64,000 nt of DNA from Catonia carolina (Eukaryota; Arthropoda; Insecta; Hemiptera; Achilidae), in assembly GCA_035578175.1 (NCBI GenBank), contig JAQMRL010000002.1, positions 76,675,645 through 76,739,644 of the forward strand, written 5' to 3'. The position numbers were made by a program, and so were the translations under genes. How positions within the stretch are numbered: position 1 is the stretch's first letter; every line of letters begins with the position of its first letter. This document shows, piece after piece, positions 11,251 to 21,290 of this stretch. The notes beneath the pieces were generated by a model. It was given only the letters and a program-made list of their open reading frames with translations. It did not search any database and was not told the DNA's origin.

Positions 11251-11650
11251 GGCAAGAGAAAGTTGTGTGAGTGTTTCACACCAGATTTTTTTTATTTTAT
11301 TCTTTACAGCATTATGTGTAACTTTAGTGCTGTTGCAATAAAATTGAGAAAAAATTACAAATTGATTCATTTGTGTATTTAAGATTACAGTACAGTATTT
11401 ATTTTATCTTTTTTATCTTAATTAAATAAAAATTATTCAATATTTTTATTACACAAATAATAAAAACAATTTAAGATTAATTACACAAGTAATATTACGT
11501 TAATTTCACCAGTCACCTGTTTTGTAATATTACTACAAATTACTTCTAAGTAAAACGTTAATTTTTTGAATATCAGTGTTGGAAAAATAACATTTTTAAA
11601 CTTTCGTTATTAAATTTCTACTTGAATCTGGTAAGTAATTTTTTTTTATT
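11250..11650 (+). repeat. Orphan repeat A 3' end and duplicated flank
   Basis: 11252-11290 is a bare 3' terminus of family A (GGCAAGAGAAAGTTGTGTGA to CACACCAGATTT). The following 11310-11385 duplicates 8422-8495. The rest up to 11650 is very AT-rich with no recognised gene. Confidence 0.6.
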
Positions 11651-11651
11651 T

Positions 11652-12566
11652 TTTACTTTCTCTTGCCTGTATAAATATATAAAAAGGAAAGTATTGTTTT
11701 CATGTCGATTTTTCGAAATCGAGTTTTCATCGGATCTACACGTTTTCAGACCCCCTAAACCCACACAAACATGTTTTTAGCGATTGGTCTATGTGTGAAC
11801 AGAATATCTCAAGAACGGAATATCGTACGAACTTGAAACTTAAGTTACATACCACCACCGGACCCGACACAAACATTTTCATCAAATTCGGACAAACGAA
11901 AGTAGTAGTTTATTCATGTAATTTTTCATTTTTTTGCGATTTTCTCAAAAACTGGTCCTACGATTTTTTTTTAAAACGCCTGGTTTACTAAATATCTTAT
12001 GCTCTACAAGATAGGGTAGGCGCCATGATTTCTGAAATTCTTGATGAGGTTGTTTTCATATAAAAAAATTTTTTTTTGAAGATTGCGGCTTTAATATGCA
12101 ATTTAGCGCAAAAATGTATACAATTAAAGTTGTAAAGAATTTAAAATACTACAACTTTTATTTTTAACATTTTTTTGTATAATGCTTAGTTTAGCGGTAA
12201 TTAGCGATTTTCTGTTTTTTCTCACGAATATGTGTGAAAAATCGATTTTTTGAAATATTTCGGCCTTAGAATGCATTTCACGACAAAAGTGTATAATATA
12301 ATCAAATTTATAGGAAATAAAAAGATCTACAACTTTTATTTAGAGCATTTTTCTCTACAGAGCCTAGTTTAGCGTGAAAGAGTGATTTTCCGTATTTTTA
12401 AGCCAAACAGGTCGATTTTCATTTTCCGTCTTTCACTCATGATTAAAATAAGGTTATGTTTTTTGTTTATTTCTAATGTTTTATTACTAATGTTAGGTTA
12501 TATTGTTTAAATTATTTGCACTGGCAAGTAAAAGTTGTGTGAGTGTTTCACACCAGATTTTTTATT
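11652..12566 (+). mobile_element. Repeat A, copy 4
   Basis: 5' terminus TTTTACTTTCTCTTGCC at 11651, 3' terminus CAAGTAAAAGTTGTGTGAGT to CACACCAGATTT at 12562. It lacks the (GT)n expansion seen in other copies. Confidence 0.85.
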
Positions 12567-12588
12567 TTTAATCTCTTACTCTGTGTAC

Positions 12589-12740
12589 GTTGCAATCTGT
12601 TCGATTTAGATCAATAACCAACCCATAACCCAATCAGATGACGATGAAGTGTAAACGAGGCGTAGTCTTGTACAGGCTCAGGTCGACCATTCCTGAGAGA
12701 GTATAGTTAATTGAACCCTAACCATCAAAGTACACCGGTA
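12589..12740 (-). mobile_element. SINE T2 fragment, copy 3
   Basis: 3' half of T2 in reverse (TGTGTACGTTGCAATCTG ... AAAGTACACCGGTAACCACA). It lacks the tRNA-like head and joins directly into the inverted duplication at 12718-12787. Confidence 0.7.
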
Positions 12741-12787
12741 ACCACATTACCAATGTAATGTGGTTACCGGTGTACTTTGATGGTTGG
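12718..12787. repeat. Short perfect inverted duplication of SINE T2 sequence
   Basis: CCAACCATCAAAGTACACCG-type sequence and its exact reverse complement lie back to back around TTACCAATGTAA. They form a hairpin with arms of about 30 bp. A second small inverted repeat (CACATTGCAATTAATGTG) follows at 12790-12808. Confidence 0.8.
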
Positions 12788-12821
12788 AACACATTGCAAT
12801 TAATGTGTTCAATTGAGAACA

Positions 12822-13590
12822 AAAATCTGGTGTGAAACACTCACACAACTTTGTTTTGCCAATGCAAATAATGACCAATATAATCAAACATTAGTAATAA
12901 AACATTAGAAATAAACAAAAAGCTAACCTCAAACAAAATAACGTTATTTTAATCATGAGTGAAAGACGGAAAATGAAAAGTCAACTTCAGTTTGGCTTAA
13001 AAATACGGAAAATCACGCTTTCCCGCTAAATTAGACTCTGTAGAGAAAAATGTGTTAAATACAACTTGTAGATCTTTTAATTTCCTATAAATTTAATTAT
13101 ATACACTTTTGTCGTTAAATGCATACTAAGCCCGAAATCTTAAAAAAAATCGATTTTTCACACGTTTTCGTGAGAAAAAAACAGAAAATTGCTAATTACC
13201 GCTAAACTAAGTTTTAACAAAATAAATGTTTAAATTAAAAAATGTAGGATTTTCAATTTTCTACAACTTTTATTGTATAAATTTTTGTGCTTAAATACAT
13301 ATCTTAGAACAACAATTGTTTTACATGAAAACAGCCTTACCAAGAATTTCAGCAAACATAGCGCCTATCTATCTTGTAGAGCATAAAAAATTAAGTAAAT
13401 CAGGTGATTTTAAAAAAAATCGTAGAACCAGTTTTTGAGAAAATCGCAAAAAAATGAAAAATTACACGAATAAACTACTACTTCCGGTTGACCGATTTTG
13501 ATGAAAATGTTCGTGTCGGGTCCGGTAGTGGTATGTAACTTAAGTTTCAAGTTAGAAGTTCGTACGACGTTCCGTTCTTGAGATATTCTG

Positions 13591-13633
<43 letters not shown>

Positions 13634-13768
13634 CAATCGCTAAAAACATGTTTTTTGGGTTCAGGGGGGCTGAAAACGTGTAGATCCGGTGAAAACTTGA
13701 TTTCGAAAAATCGACATGAAAACAATACTTTCCTTCCTATACTATTGATATAGGCAAGAAAAAGTAAT
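12822..13768 (-). mobile_element. Repeat A, copy 5
   Basis: Full-length reverse copy with 5' end at about 13768 and 3' hairpin at 12826-12850. The (GT)n tract is at 13594-13630 as (CA)n on +. Confidence 0.85.
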
Positions 13769-14002
13769 AAGCAACCTCATGACCCAATGAGATGAGGATG
13801 ATGTGTATGACGTGTAAATGAGACTGTGTAGTCATGTACAGACTCAGGTCAACCATTCCTGAGAGAGTATGGTTAATTGAACACCAACCATCAAAATACA
13901 CCGGTAACCACTGTCTAGTATTCAAATCCGTATAAAAGTAACTACCTTTACTAGGATTCCGTCTGCATTAGCAGCAATTTGCAAAACAGCCGGACGTTAA
14001 AC

Positions 14003-14049
<47 letters not shown>

Positions 14050-14130
14050 ACTAGAATTTGAACCAGGAACCTTCGTCTCCGAAAATCAGCTGTTGAAGAA
14101 CTGACGACTAACTCTAGACCAACCTGGTGG
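13769..14130 (-). mobile_element. SINE T2, copy 4, split by a SINE T1 tail
   Basis: T2 in reverse from its tail side (AATAAGCAACCTCATGACCC) to the head (CTAGACCAACCTGGTGG). It is interrupted at 13968-14047 by a 5'-truncated SINE T1 flanked by TTTACTAGGATT / TTTACTAGAATT. Confidence 0.8.
13968..14047 (+). mobile_element. 5'-truncated SINE T1 with about 40-nt poly(A) tail
   Basis: CCGTCTGCATTAGCAGC through GGACGTTAAACC followed by about 40 A. This is the 3' end of SINE T1, inserted into T2 with a 12-bp target duplication. The long pure poly(A) suggests a relatively young insertion. Confidence 0.85.
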
Positions 14131-14206
14131 CTCAAGTCAATTTGTGTTATAATTTTCTTGTCACTTCCAAGATAAGCTGAGCTGGTTAAGTGATAAAATG
14201 TTGGTG

Positions 14207-16104
14207 GTATTTTTACTTTCTCCTGCTTATATGAATAACGGGTGATTCAAAAAGAGCGCCTATTTTTAAACGGCTGGTAAATTTTTGTTTATCGGTTGGC
14301 AACATTGTTAGACCTCATTTCTATTTCGGAGAACATTCCAATTGACGATTCAGTTGTAGTTTCTCTTGTTCGCAGTGTAGTACTCTCGCAGTCTGTGTCT
14401 AACCATGGAGAAGTTTACTATTGCACAACGAGTGTTAATCGTCAAAACATTTTACCAGAGTGGAGAGAGTTATGCGGCTACTGTCAGGCGACTTCGCGGT
14501 ACTCTAGGACGTAATGAAGCACCGAATGAATCAACAGTTCGCAGGATCATGAAAAAGTTTTTTGAGACGGGTTTAACAGTCGACCTTAAAAGTTCTGGAC
14601 GTCGTCGTTCTGGCCGAACTGAGCAGAACGTTGCGTTGGTTCGTGACAGTGTGGCTGTTAGCCCAGCAAAATCAATACGTCGCCGTTCTCAACAATTGGG
14701 TTTACGATGTTCTTCTGTACGGAGAATTCTTCGGTACGATCTCCAATATCACGCGTATAAAATTCAGTTTCTGCACGAGAAACAATGTTGTTGCTCCGTG
14801 AACGGTTCCAGGATCGCATCATTTCTCGTAATTCCGACCATCAATGGCCACCAAGGTCGTGTGACTTGACGCCTTGTGACTTTCATCTTTGGGGTCATCT
14901 GAAGTCATTGGTGTATGCCAATAAACCCCGAAACATCAATGACTTGAAGGAGGAAATTCGACGGGTTATCAGGCAAATGGAAGTCGAAACTTGTCGTGCA
15001 GTAATATCCAATTTCATGGACAGAGTTGATGCATGCCAGCGCAGTAGAGGAGGACACATGCATGACATCATTTTTCATACGAGTAACATGAAACTCGTAC
15101 ATGAAATCGGAAGGTAAGATGAACTTGTTGATGTATTTATTTTCAGTTTTTCAATAAAATAAATCTCTTAATTTGATATATCAAAACCGGCGCTCTTTTT
15201 GAATCACCCTATATATAGGAAGGAAAGTATTGTTTTCATTTCGATTTTTTGAAATTGAGTTTTCACCGGATCTACACGTTTTAAGACCCTTTGAACCCAA
15301 AAAACATGTTTTTAGCAATGGGTTTGTGTGTGTGTGTGAACAGAATATCTCAAGAATGAAACATCGTACGAACTTGAAACTTAAAACTTAAAGTTACATA
15401 CCACTACTGGACCCGACACGAACATTTTCATCAAAATCGATCAACCGGAAGTTAGTAGTTTATTCGTGTAATTTTTCACTTTTTTGCAATTTTGTCAAAA
15501 ACTGGTCCTACGATTTTTTTTAAAATCGCCTGGTTTACTAAATATCTTATGCTCTACAAGATAGGGTAGGCGTCAGGTTTGCTGAAATTCTGGGTGAGGC
15601 TGTTTTCGTGTAAAAAATTGTTTTATTAAGATTGCAGCTTTAATATGCATTTCAGCGCAAAAATGTATATAATAAAAGTTGTAGAGAATTTAAATTCTAC
15701 AACTTTTAATACAAACATTTTTTTGTACAACGCTTAGTTTAGCGGTAATTAGCGATTTTCTATTTTTTTCTCACGAAAACGTGTGAAAAATCGATGTTTT
15801 TAAAATTTCGGCCCTAGTACGCATTTTACGACAAAAGTGTATATAATAAATTTTAAAGGAAATTAAAAGATCTACAACTTTTATTTAAAGCATTTTTCTC
15901 TACAGAGCCTAGTTTAGCGTGAAAGAGCGATTTTCCGTATTTTTAAGTCAAAAGGGTTGATTTTCATTTTGCGTCTTTCACTCATGATTCAAATAAGGTT
16001 ATGTTTATTGAGGTTAGTTTTTTGTTTATTTCTAATTTTAGGATTATTGTTAATTATTTGCATTGGCAAGAGAAAGTTGTGTGAGTGTTTCACACCAAAT
16101 CTTT
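14207..16104 (+). mobile_element. Repeat A, copy 6, split by mariner-like M1
   Basis: 5' terminus at 14207-14237 (TTACTTTCTCCTGC TTATATG) resumes at 15212 (TATAGGAAGGAAAGTATTG) after the M1 insertion. It ends with the 3' hairpin at about 16104. TA flanks the mariner on both sides. Confidence 0.85.
14238..15211 (+). pseudogene. Mariner-like element M1 with deleted transposase, copy 2
   Basis: Same family as 9638-10592. The transposase starts at 14405 (MEKFTIAQRV) and keeps the N-terminal DNA-binding domain to about residue 120. It then joins, by a different deletion, a later segment ending in a stop. The frame switches by one to RERFQDRIISRNSDHQWPPR and SCDLTPCDFHLWGHLKSLVY (14785-15117). The DDE core is partly missing and two frames are needed, so it cannot encode an active enzyme. 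Confidence 0.88.
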
Positions 16105-16405
16105 TATGAATGTATATGAAAATTGATTTTCTCTTAAGAAAACCACATTGAAAATTAGTCTATTCTATACAGAGTTATTGTGGAAAAAGATGTTTATTGG
16201 TCATTAATTGTGTAAATTTTAGTACAAGTAAAAGAAAAGAGAGAAAGATTGAGTGGTTTGCTGTGTTAATCTATAAACATTTATTTCTCAATGTAATTTT
16301 GGGATCTTTTCCGTTTTCTCACAAGAAATGTACTGCATTTAGCAAGTGTTATGCGGGTCGCGTAACCCATTATTGAACATATGTAATTTGAACGTATGTA
16401 TTTAT
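16105..16405. other. Unassigned AT-rich stretch with an inverted match to 21054-21106
   Basis: No gene seen. About 50 bp at 16302-16352 (GGATCTTTTCCGTTTTCTC ... ACTGCATTTAGCAAGTG) is an imperfect reverse complement of 21054-21106, the sequence directly upstream of JHBP exon 1. Confidence 0.5.
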
Positions 16406-16603
16406 TTTTTTTTTTTTTTTAATTTATTTAACGTCGCATCAACATCAAAGGTCATTAGCGACGACGTTGGGGTGTAACTGTGTGTAATGAGGATGAAATG
16501 ATTATTTGTAACGTATGAAAATATGCCATGCCTGAGTGGGATTCGAACCCAGGACCGCATGATGAGAGGCGAGCACGTTACCAACTGCGCCAATGCGGCC
16601 GGC
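16406..16603 (-). mobile_element. tRNA-derived SINE T1, copy (reverse)
   Basis: In reverse: GGCCGCATTGGCGCAGTTGG (A box), GGTTCGAATCCCACTC (B box), GGCATATTTTCATACGTTAC, then a divergent 3' body and a T-run on + (poly(A) tail). It abuts a C repeat at 16612. Confidence 0.85.
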
Positions 16604-16611
16604 GTATGTAC

Positions 16612-17296
16612 ATTTATTGTTTAGGTGGTAATCAGCCTGTAGGCTGGTTTGAACCTGTAGAGGTTTTACTAAGTAAAACGAGGAGTGAGGTGGTTTACAA
16701 TTGCCTTCCTCACTGAGTGGAAAAGTACGCTTATCAGCATGCCGGGCCCTCTGAAAAGCACATATTTTCCACTCTGCAAATGACACCTTCACTTCATTCA
16801 CCACAGGGTCTGGCTGTATAATAAAGTTCATTACTTTCAGAGGAGATAACTGTGATTAGTGTCTTTTACACCTCTACCTCTTCTGTTCTTAAATGATCCA
16901 GTCATTTAATTGGCTGACTGAAACTGAAACTGGTAGAAGAGGGAATTTTGACGATATCGTGGGAGTTATCACCTGATCGTTCGGAGAAAAATAACAGAAC
17001 TGGGGTCTCTTCGTAAGAGAGTTACGGAAGGGTAATTGAAGTAATAAATTAGTTTCAGAGTCATGGGCTGTGGGGCTGTATTGGGAATAATTTACGAAGT
17101 ATTACCTTGTTTCACGTGATATAAATATCACACGAAACTAGGCTGGGCGGGCGGGACTAACGTTGACAATTCAACTGGCCGAGAATAGTCGCGGCTGGCT
17201 GACCATGGGATAAGAAACAGAACTATTTATTTTAGCCCTGCAACGAACAGATTGAGTGTAAATAATTTGACACTCTACCTGTCTGTTATGGGCAGT
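16612..17296 (-). mobile_element. Repeat C (SINE-like), split by an unidentified 280-bp insert
   Basis: Reverse copy from TTGTTTAGGTGGTAATCAGC to CTGTTATGGGCAG. It is flanked by a roughly 17-bp target duplication (GTATGTACATTTATTGT / GTATGTATATTTATTGT), showing retroposition. The body is broken between about 16920 and 17199, where TGGCTGAC is duplicated on both sides of a foreign segment. Confidence 0.8.
16921..17199. mobile_element. Unidentified about 280-bp insertion with an 8-bp target duplication
   Basis: Sequence from CTGAAACTGG to GAATAGTCGCGG interrupts repeat C, with TGGCTGAC present at both borders. An 8-bp duplication is typical of hAT or Kolobok-like transposons, but no matching terminal inverted repeat was recognised. 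It is also more GC-rich than its surroundings. Confidence 0.45.
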
Positions 17297-17476
17297 ATGT
17301 ATATTTATTGTATGTAAATACTACAAACATACAATACATAATATTTATTTAACTATTAAACTATTTATGACTCATTCCATTACGCATAGCCATTACTCAT
17401 AGTTAATGTTGTTCTTGTTAGAGTTTGTAGCAAACCACTAAAAGTTTGGAGGGGAAGCGAGCGTATTAGTAGTAGG

Positions 17477-17987
17477 CAACGGCGGATCCAAAGAGGGGCT
17501 AGGGGGGGCTATAGCCCCCCCCTTGGGTATCCAATTTACACTAGATAAAATGGGTAATTTGTTTTGTTCGGTTGCCGAACATGAGAGGAATCCGCACGTA
17601 AAAGTAATCCGCACGCAAAAAAGTAATATCAGTTTCAGTACTAAAAGTATTTCCGTACATGAAATAAAAAGGTAATAGCTTTCAACGTTCAAATTCTTAT
17701 GGTCAAAGGGTCAGATATGATATGTTAATGCAAAAACATTCTAATGGCTTTAAAATCCTTTTATTTTTAGTCAATATTCTTGAGTCAAACCATAGTTTTT
17801 TGCCTCTAAACTCTGGTCAATAAAGAGTTAAAAACGGCCTAAAAATGTGTCATTTTACACTTAAATTTTGACAATTCCCCGGACCCCCCGCCTTGCTGGG
17901 GGGTGTTCCATACCCACCAGACCCCCCGGTGCTTTCACCCACCCAAACGCCTAGCCCCCCCTTTGGCCTATCCTGGATCCGCCACTG
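17477..17987. mobile_element. hAT-type MITE with perfect 8-bp target duplication
   Basis: Starts CAACGGCGGATCC and ends GGATCCGCCACTG, a classic hAT terminal repeat (CAGTGGCGGATCC). It is flanked on both sides by GTAGTAGG (17469-17476 and 17988-17995). The subterminal arms are G/C-runs (GGGGCTAGGGGGGGCTA and complement). 511 bp, no transposase. Confidence 0.92.
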
Positions 17988-18082
17988 GTAGTAGGCACCA
18001 ACAGCGAAAGAGGAGAAGCGGCTGGTTAACTACTATACTATCACAAAAACATTAAACTCAACTGCTACTTAACAAATTTAAT

Positions 18083-19372
18083 TTAATGTTTCAATTCCGA
18101 TAACTCATCTTCACTTATCTCATCTTCGTTGTTTTCATCACTTAAATCACTATCATCGCTATCGTCATTTAAATTGATAATTATATTGTCAGTGGCATTG
18201 TCAATTAAGGGTTCCCGACACAGATACAATTTCTCTATTTTCTTGACATGATCGCACCTCAATTTCCATTCATCATTCGTCATTGAATCTGCACGTTCTT
18301 TAATTAAATTTATAGCGTCATCTAATTTGAAATTAACGTTTTTCTTTGCGACATACTCTGTTAAAACCGCCCAAATTTTTTCAATCGGATTTAATTCCGG
18401 AGAATAAGGAGGCAGTCTCAAAACACTGTGACCTTCCTCGGCTAAAAAAGAGTCTATTTTGAATAATTTAACGCGCGATTTATGTAATTTAATTAACTTA
18501 TACAGTTCTGGTTTGCACATTGTATTCACGAATGTTACGTCATTTTTCAGAAGCCAATTTATCATGTCTTCTTTTCGCGAGTTTGAATTCGGAGCACGGT
18601 TCAGTTGACCGTTATGATATGAAGCATTATCCATGACAACGACTGAGTTAGGGGGAAGATTAGGAATTAATTTTTCTTTTACCCACCGTTTGTAATTTTC
18701 ATAATTCATATCGTCATGGTAATCTCCTGTTTTCCTACCAGATTTAAATATAAGAAGCGCGTTCTTGATAAAACCATTTTCGTGACCGGCATGAACAATA
18801 CAAGCGCGCTGTCCTTTAGATATGGGAGCAGCAAGGTTACGGTCGGAGCCATCATTCCACGATAGAGGCTTAGTATGACTGGCATGTACGTAGGATTCGT
18901 CCGTGTAAATAATAGGCCTGTTTTGGTTGCGGTACTCTTCAATGGCTCTTAAATAACGTAGCCTCAGTTCCCGATTTTCTGATCTTTCAACTAACATTTT
19001 CCGATTATCAATAGTTCTTTTCCATTTGAACCCCATTTCTTTGATTATACGCCACAATGACCAAAGGCTTCCTTGAAAGTTTATTTTTTCTTTTACCACC
19101 GGTAGCAACGACCTAAGAGTAACGCGTTCACCTTTTTCAATGTGAAAATTGTAAATAGTTTCACGAATAACACTTTTATCAAAATTGTCCACTGTCGTTT
19201 TAGGTTTTTTGGTGTTACGATTTTTTTGAGGAGTACTGAAGCCTTTATGGGGGTTAGTTTTTGCTTCTTTTACAATTTTTTGGACGCTGCTTATAGAAAT
19301 TCCCGTAGCTTGGGCAACACGTTTCTGAATTTGTGTCAAAAGGATCGGACCACGTTTTGCCTCATCTGTCAT
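18083..19372 (-). CDS. Intact DD82E (Sailor-like) IS630-Tc1-mariner transposase
   Basis: An uninterrupted 429-codon frame encoding a transposase of the IS630-Tc1-mariner class, which cuts and pastes DNA at TA sites. An N-terminal helix-turn-helix (about residues 10-120) precedes a DDE domain. D158 is in IIYTDESYVH, D248 in VVMDNASYH and E331 in SPELNPIEKIW. The second D and the E are separated by exactly 82 residues, far more than the 34-37 of ordinary Tc1/mariner enzymes. The extra stretch includes CKPELYKLIKLHKSRVK. An acidic tail fills residues 395-429. An 82-residue spacing is that of the DD82E 'Sailor' group as I recall it. With no stop or frameshift and all three catalytic residues present, it is the best candidate in the window for a recently active transposase. 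Its terminal repeats were not found. Confidence 0.9.
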   Translation of the reverse strand: MTDEAKRGPILLTQIQKRVAQATGISISSVQKIVKEAKTNPHKGFSTPQKNRNTKKPKTTVDNFDKSVIRETIYNFHIEKGERVTLRSLLPVVKEKINFQGSLWSLWRIIKEMGFKWKRTIDNRKMLVERSENRELRLRYLRAIEEYRNQNRPIIYTDESYVHASHTKPLSWNDGSDRNLAAPISKGQRACIVHAGHENGFIKNALLIFKSGRKTGDYHDDMNYENYKRWVKEKLIPNLPPNSVVVMDNASYHNGQLNRAPNSNSRKEDMINWLLKNDVTFVNTMCKPELYKLIKLHKSRVKLFKIDSFLAEEGHSVLRLPPYSPELNPIEKIWAVLTEYVAKKNVNFKLDDAINLIKERADSMTNDEWKLRCDHVKKIEKLYLCREPLIDNATDNIIINLNDDSDDSDLSDENNEDEISEDELSELKH

Positions 19373-19850
19373 AAATTTTAAAACATTAAATACAACTTCT
19401 CTCGTCTGGCTATGGATAATTTTGCGCCCCCCAATTTTTTTTTACATACCCCACTACTTTCACCTTCCATAATTTACCTGAACTAAATACTAACCTACGA
19501 TTAACTTATAGTGTAAGGAAAAAACGTGTTGTGATCAAGAAACCGGAAATGTAAAAAATTAATGTAACGGTGCCGAAGATCATGTTACTAAATCACTATA
19601 GTTATAATATAGTACAATGTTTTCAATCAAGCTAATAGTATACACTCACACACACACACCACAGTAATATCTACACCATGTTTAGGGTCGGCAGTCTAGC
19701 TGTGACTGAATTACAGAATCCCCCTCCGCTAGATTTGTGTCGTCTCTATGGAAACCGTTCAAGGATAAACTTTTTATTCAATGCAACAAGCTATATGTTA
19801 TTACTGTTATTATTATTTTATTTTATTTATGTTTGTCAACATGAGTCATC
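19373..19850. other. Flank of the DD82E transposase gene
   Basis: About 480 bp upstream of the transposase start. It probably contains the promoter and one terminus of the element, but no inverted repeat to the 17.3-18.1 kb side was recognised. A short (CA)n is at 19646-19657. No host exon seen. Confidence 0.4.
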
Positions 19851-19851
19851 T

Positions 19852-20630
19852 CCTTCTATATGAATATATAGGAAGGAAAGTATTGTTTTTATGTCGATTT
19901 TTCAAAATCGAGTTTTCACCGGATCTACGCGTTTTCAGACCCCCTGAACCCAAAAAAACATGTTTTTAGCGATTGGTCTGTGTATGTGTATACAAAATAT
20001 CTCAAGAACGGAACATCGTGCGAACTTGAAACTTAACTTACATACCACTACCGGACCCGACACGAACATTTTCATCAAAATCGGTCAATCGGAAGTAGTA
20101 GTTTATTCGTGTAATTTTTCACTTTTTTGCGATTTTCTCAAAAACTGGTCTTACGATTTTTTTTAAAATCGCTTGGTTTACTCAATTTTTTACTCTCTAC
20201 AAGATACGGTAGGCGTCATGTTTGCTGAAATTCTGGGTGAGGCTGTTTTCACGTAAAAAAAGTTTTTTTGTAAGATTTCAGCTTTATAATGCATTTTACC
20301 GCAAAATGTATAAAATTAAAGTTGTAGAGAATTTTAAATCCTACAACTTTTATTCCAAACATTTTTTTGTGTAACAGTTAGTTTTAGCGGTAATTTGTAA
20401 TTTTCTGTTTTTTTCTCACGAAAACTTGTGAAAAATCAATTTTTTTAAGATTTCGGCCTTAGTAGTCTATGCATTTAAGGACAAAAGTTTACATAATAAA
20501 ATTTATAGGAAATTAAAAGATCTACGATCTAAGATCTTAAGATCTAAGGCTTAAGATCTTAAGCCAAACTAAGATTGATTTTCATTTGGCGTCTTTCATA
20601 TTATAGGATTAAAATTGGGTTATGTTTATT
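19852..20630 (+). mobile_element. Repeat A, copy 7, grading into a minisatellite
   Basis: 5' end lies near CTTCTATATGAATATATAGG at 19852. The core is typical to about 20520. The subterminal ATTAAAATTAGGTTATGTTT segment has been tandemly amplified (20580-21046), and the usual 3' hairpin terminus is missing. Confidence 0.8.
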
Positions 20631-21046
20631 GAGGAGACGCAAGCCGTCACTATATAGGTCTTTCATTTTATACGATTAAAATTAGGTTATGTTTGTTGAG
20701 GAGACGCAAGCCGTCACTATATAGGTCTTTCATTTTGTACGATTAAAATTAGGTTATGTTTGTTGAGGAGACGCAAGCCGTCACTATATAGGTCTTTCAT
20801 TTTATACGATTAAAATTAGGTTATGTTTGTTGAGGAGACGCAAGCCGTCACTATATAGGTCTTTCATTTTATACGATTAAAATTAGGTTATGTTTGTTGA
20901 GGAGACGCAAGCCGTCACTATATAGGTCTTTCATTTTATACGATTAAAATTAGGTTATGTTTGTTGAGGAGACGCAAGCCGTCACTATATAGGTCTTTCA
21001 TATTATATGATTAAAATTTGGTTAGTTTATTGAGGATGACGCAAGC
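20580..21046 (+). repeat. 67-bp minisatellite, about six copies
   Basis: The unit begins GAGGAGACGCAAGCCGTCAC and ends AGGTTATGTTTGTT. GAGGAGACGC recurs at 20631, 20698, 20765, 20832, 20899 and 20966, exactly 67 bp apart, with a degenerate seventh at 21033. Internal units are nearly identical. The unit derives from the 3' region of repeat A. It ends about 105 bp before the JHBP start codon. Confidence 0.95.
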
Positions 21047-21151
21047 CGCATAAAAAGTGCTAAATGCAGTACATTTCTTGTTGGATAACGGAAAAGATCC
21101 TAATTTTGTATTTTGATGGGGTTTTTTTCCAGGGAGATTGGTGTAGAAAAA

Positions 21152-21290
21152 ATGGATAAGGTTACGCTACGATTGTTGACTGCATTACTTGGCTGTTCTT
21201 TGTATTGTAGTACAACTGCGGAAGATGGACTTTATGAAACTCTAGAGTCTTATTACCAACATGTCATGAATAAAGCTAACGATGAATTTG
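21152..21290 (+). CDS. JHBP-like gene, coding exon 1 (signal peptide)
   Basis: ATG at 21152 sits in AAAAAATGG. An in-frame upstream ATG at 21113 is less likely because it would put 13 polar residues before the hydrophobic signal core [12 protein letters not shown]. The donor is GGTAAGTTTT, with GT at 21291. A pyrimidine run ending CAG at 21130-21132 could be a 3' splice site, so an untranslated exon further upstream is possible; the minisatellite would then be intronic. The mature protein would begin near [15 protein letters not shown]. Confidence 0.85.

Noticed and set aside
16530..16603. tRNA gene call from A and B boxes
   Set aside because: The tRNA-like head is fused to a SINE body and A-tail and recurs with target duplications, so it is a SINE, not a tRNA gene. 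The same holds for 41427 and 57456.
20631..21046. Direct repeats considered as a CRISPR array
   Set aside because: The 67-bp units are contiguous with no variable spacers, and the context is an animal genome. It is a minisatellite.
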